Source: Pseudoalteromonas byunsanensis (GTDB taxonomy: Bacteria > Pseudomonadota > Gammaproteobacteria > Enterobacterales > Alteromonadaceae). From it: DNA of 64,000 bases. Position numbers and translations under genes: made by a program. This document shows, piece by piece, positions 63,570 to 64,000 of this stretch; the stretch's first letter is position 1; the number at the start of each line of letters is the position of its first letter. The DNA is taken from the NCBI RefSeq assembly GCF_001854475.1, contig NZ_MNAN01000032.1, positions 315,788 to 379,787 of the forward strand, written 5' to 3'. The notes beneath the pieces are model-generated. The model saw only the letters and a list, made by a program, of their open reading frames with translations, did not search any database and was not told where the DNA came from.

Positions 63570-64000
63570 TCAATCACGCAGGTCTTTGATTGTTGTTGGC
63601 CTAACACCAAATAACAGCATCAAACCAAAATAAACCACCATCGCCATCACCAACAGCATTGCGAGTAAAGCTATCTGCTCCATCAATAACCAGCTTTGCC
63701 ATGGATATAATGTAGCCACATATCCAACACTCACAGCCATCACAACAGCTGCAACCATGCATTTAACCGCAAAACCCCATGTAAAACCAGACACGCGATA
63801 AACCCCATCACTATTGAGACGGCGATACAGCAACAAAGCATTACATGTAGCAGAAAGAGAGGTTGCTAACGCAAGTCCCAAGTAGCCGATAAACGGCGCC
63901 AGTATAATATTAAACACCATGTTTAGTACTAAAGTTACAATACCTATTCGAACCGGTGTTCTCGTATCTTGACGCGCATAAAACCCTGGAGCTAGCACCT
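63570..64000 (-). CDS. murJ: Lipid II flippase MurJ, C-terminal part only
   Basis: At least 142 residues of the C-terminal part, cut by the window edge, so the N-terminal two thirds are missing. The motif APGFYARQDTRTPVRIGI is the conserved MurJ/MviN segment following TM helix 9, and four to five further membrane helices follow. MurJ flips lipid II across the inner membrane for peptidoglycan synthesis. The gene precedes ribF by 127 bp on the same strand, as in many gammaproteobacteria. Confidence 0.93.
   Translation of the reverse strand, partial: VLAPGFYARQDTRTPVRIGIVTLVLNMVFNIILAPFIGYLGLALATSLSATCNALLLYRRLNSDGVYRVSGFTWGFAVKCMVAAVVMAVSVGYVATLYPWQSWLLMEQIALLAMLLVMAMVVYFGLMLLFGVRPTTIKDLRD

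Overview
The window reads as ordinary chromosome of a marine gammaproteobacterium of the Alteromonadales, most like Pseudoalteromonas. This is inferred from protein similarity and gene order recalled from known genomes, since no search was run. Several blocks keep the gene order of enteric or pseudomonad chromosomes: tRNA-Asp/dnaQ/rnhA/yafS/gloB/mltD (1-6031), yqcA-truC-yqcC ... csrB ... syd-queF (6056-14253), tamB-tamA (15175-20588), clpB-pgeF-rluD-bamD (43567-48824) and ribF-ileS-lspA-fkpB-ispH followed by minor pilin genes (50533-63442). No insertion sequence, prophage, CRISPR array or rRNA operon was seen.

Layout: 1-6 kb holds tRNA-Asp with a near-consensus promoter, an exported membrane protein, the replication proofreading subunit, RNase HI, glyoxalase II and a LysM lytic transglycosylase. 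6-15 kb holds a flavodoxin, a tRNA pseudouridine synthase, small conserved proteins, an S66 peptidase, a CsrB-type regulatory RNA with an upstream GacA/UvrY-type box, Syd, QueF and a periplasmic cyclophilin. 15-25 kb holds TamAB, an RraB-like protein, the RadD helicase, an H-NS family protein, a cold shock protein and PyrC. 25-33 kb holds a GAF-GAF-GGDEF-EAL protein, the divergent metE/metR pair with MetJ-type operators, ElyC, a NIF3 protein and a lysine/alanine-rich protein.

34-37 kb carries the clearest accessory gene, a 947-residue NACHT NTPase ending in pentapeptide repeats. It resembles bacterial NLR-related anti-phage proteins. Next come a lysozyme-like lipoprotein, GshA, an oxidoreductase, a PAS chemoreceptor and a receiver-PilZ protein.

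43-64 kb holds ClpB with a sigma-32-like promoter, PgeF, RluD, BamD, GlnB and a type IV pilus minor-pilin locus. In that locus two GspH/FimT-type pseudopilins (+ strand) face pilV-pilW-pilX-pilY1-pilE (- strand). A LytS/LytTR two-component pair lies immediately upstream of pilV, and a direct repeat matching the LytTR operator consensus sits between them. The block continues into ispH-fkpB-lspA-ileS-ribF and ends in a truncated murJ.

The observations most worth following are the NACHT-pentapeptide protein, the CsrB RNA with its GacA box, and the LytTR repeat that appears to make the pilin operon a local target of the two-component pair beside it.
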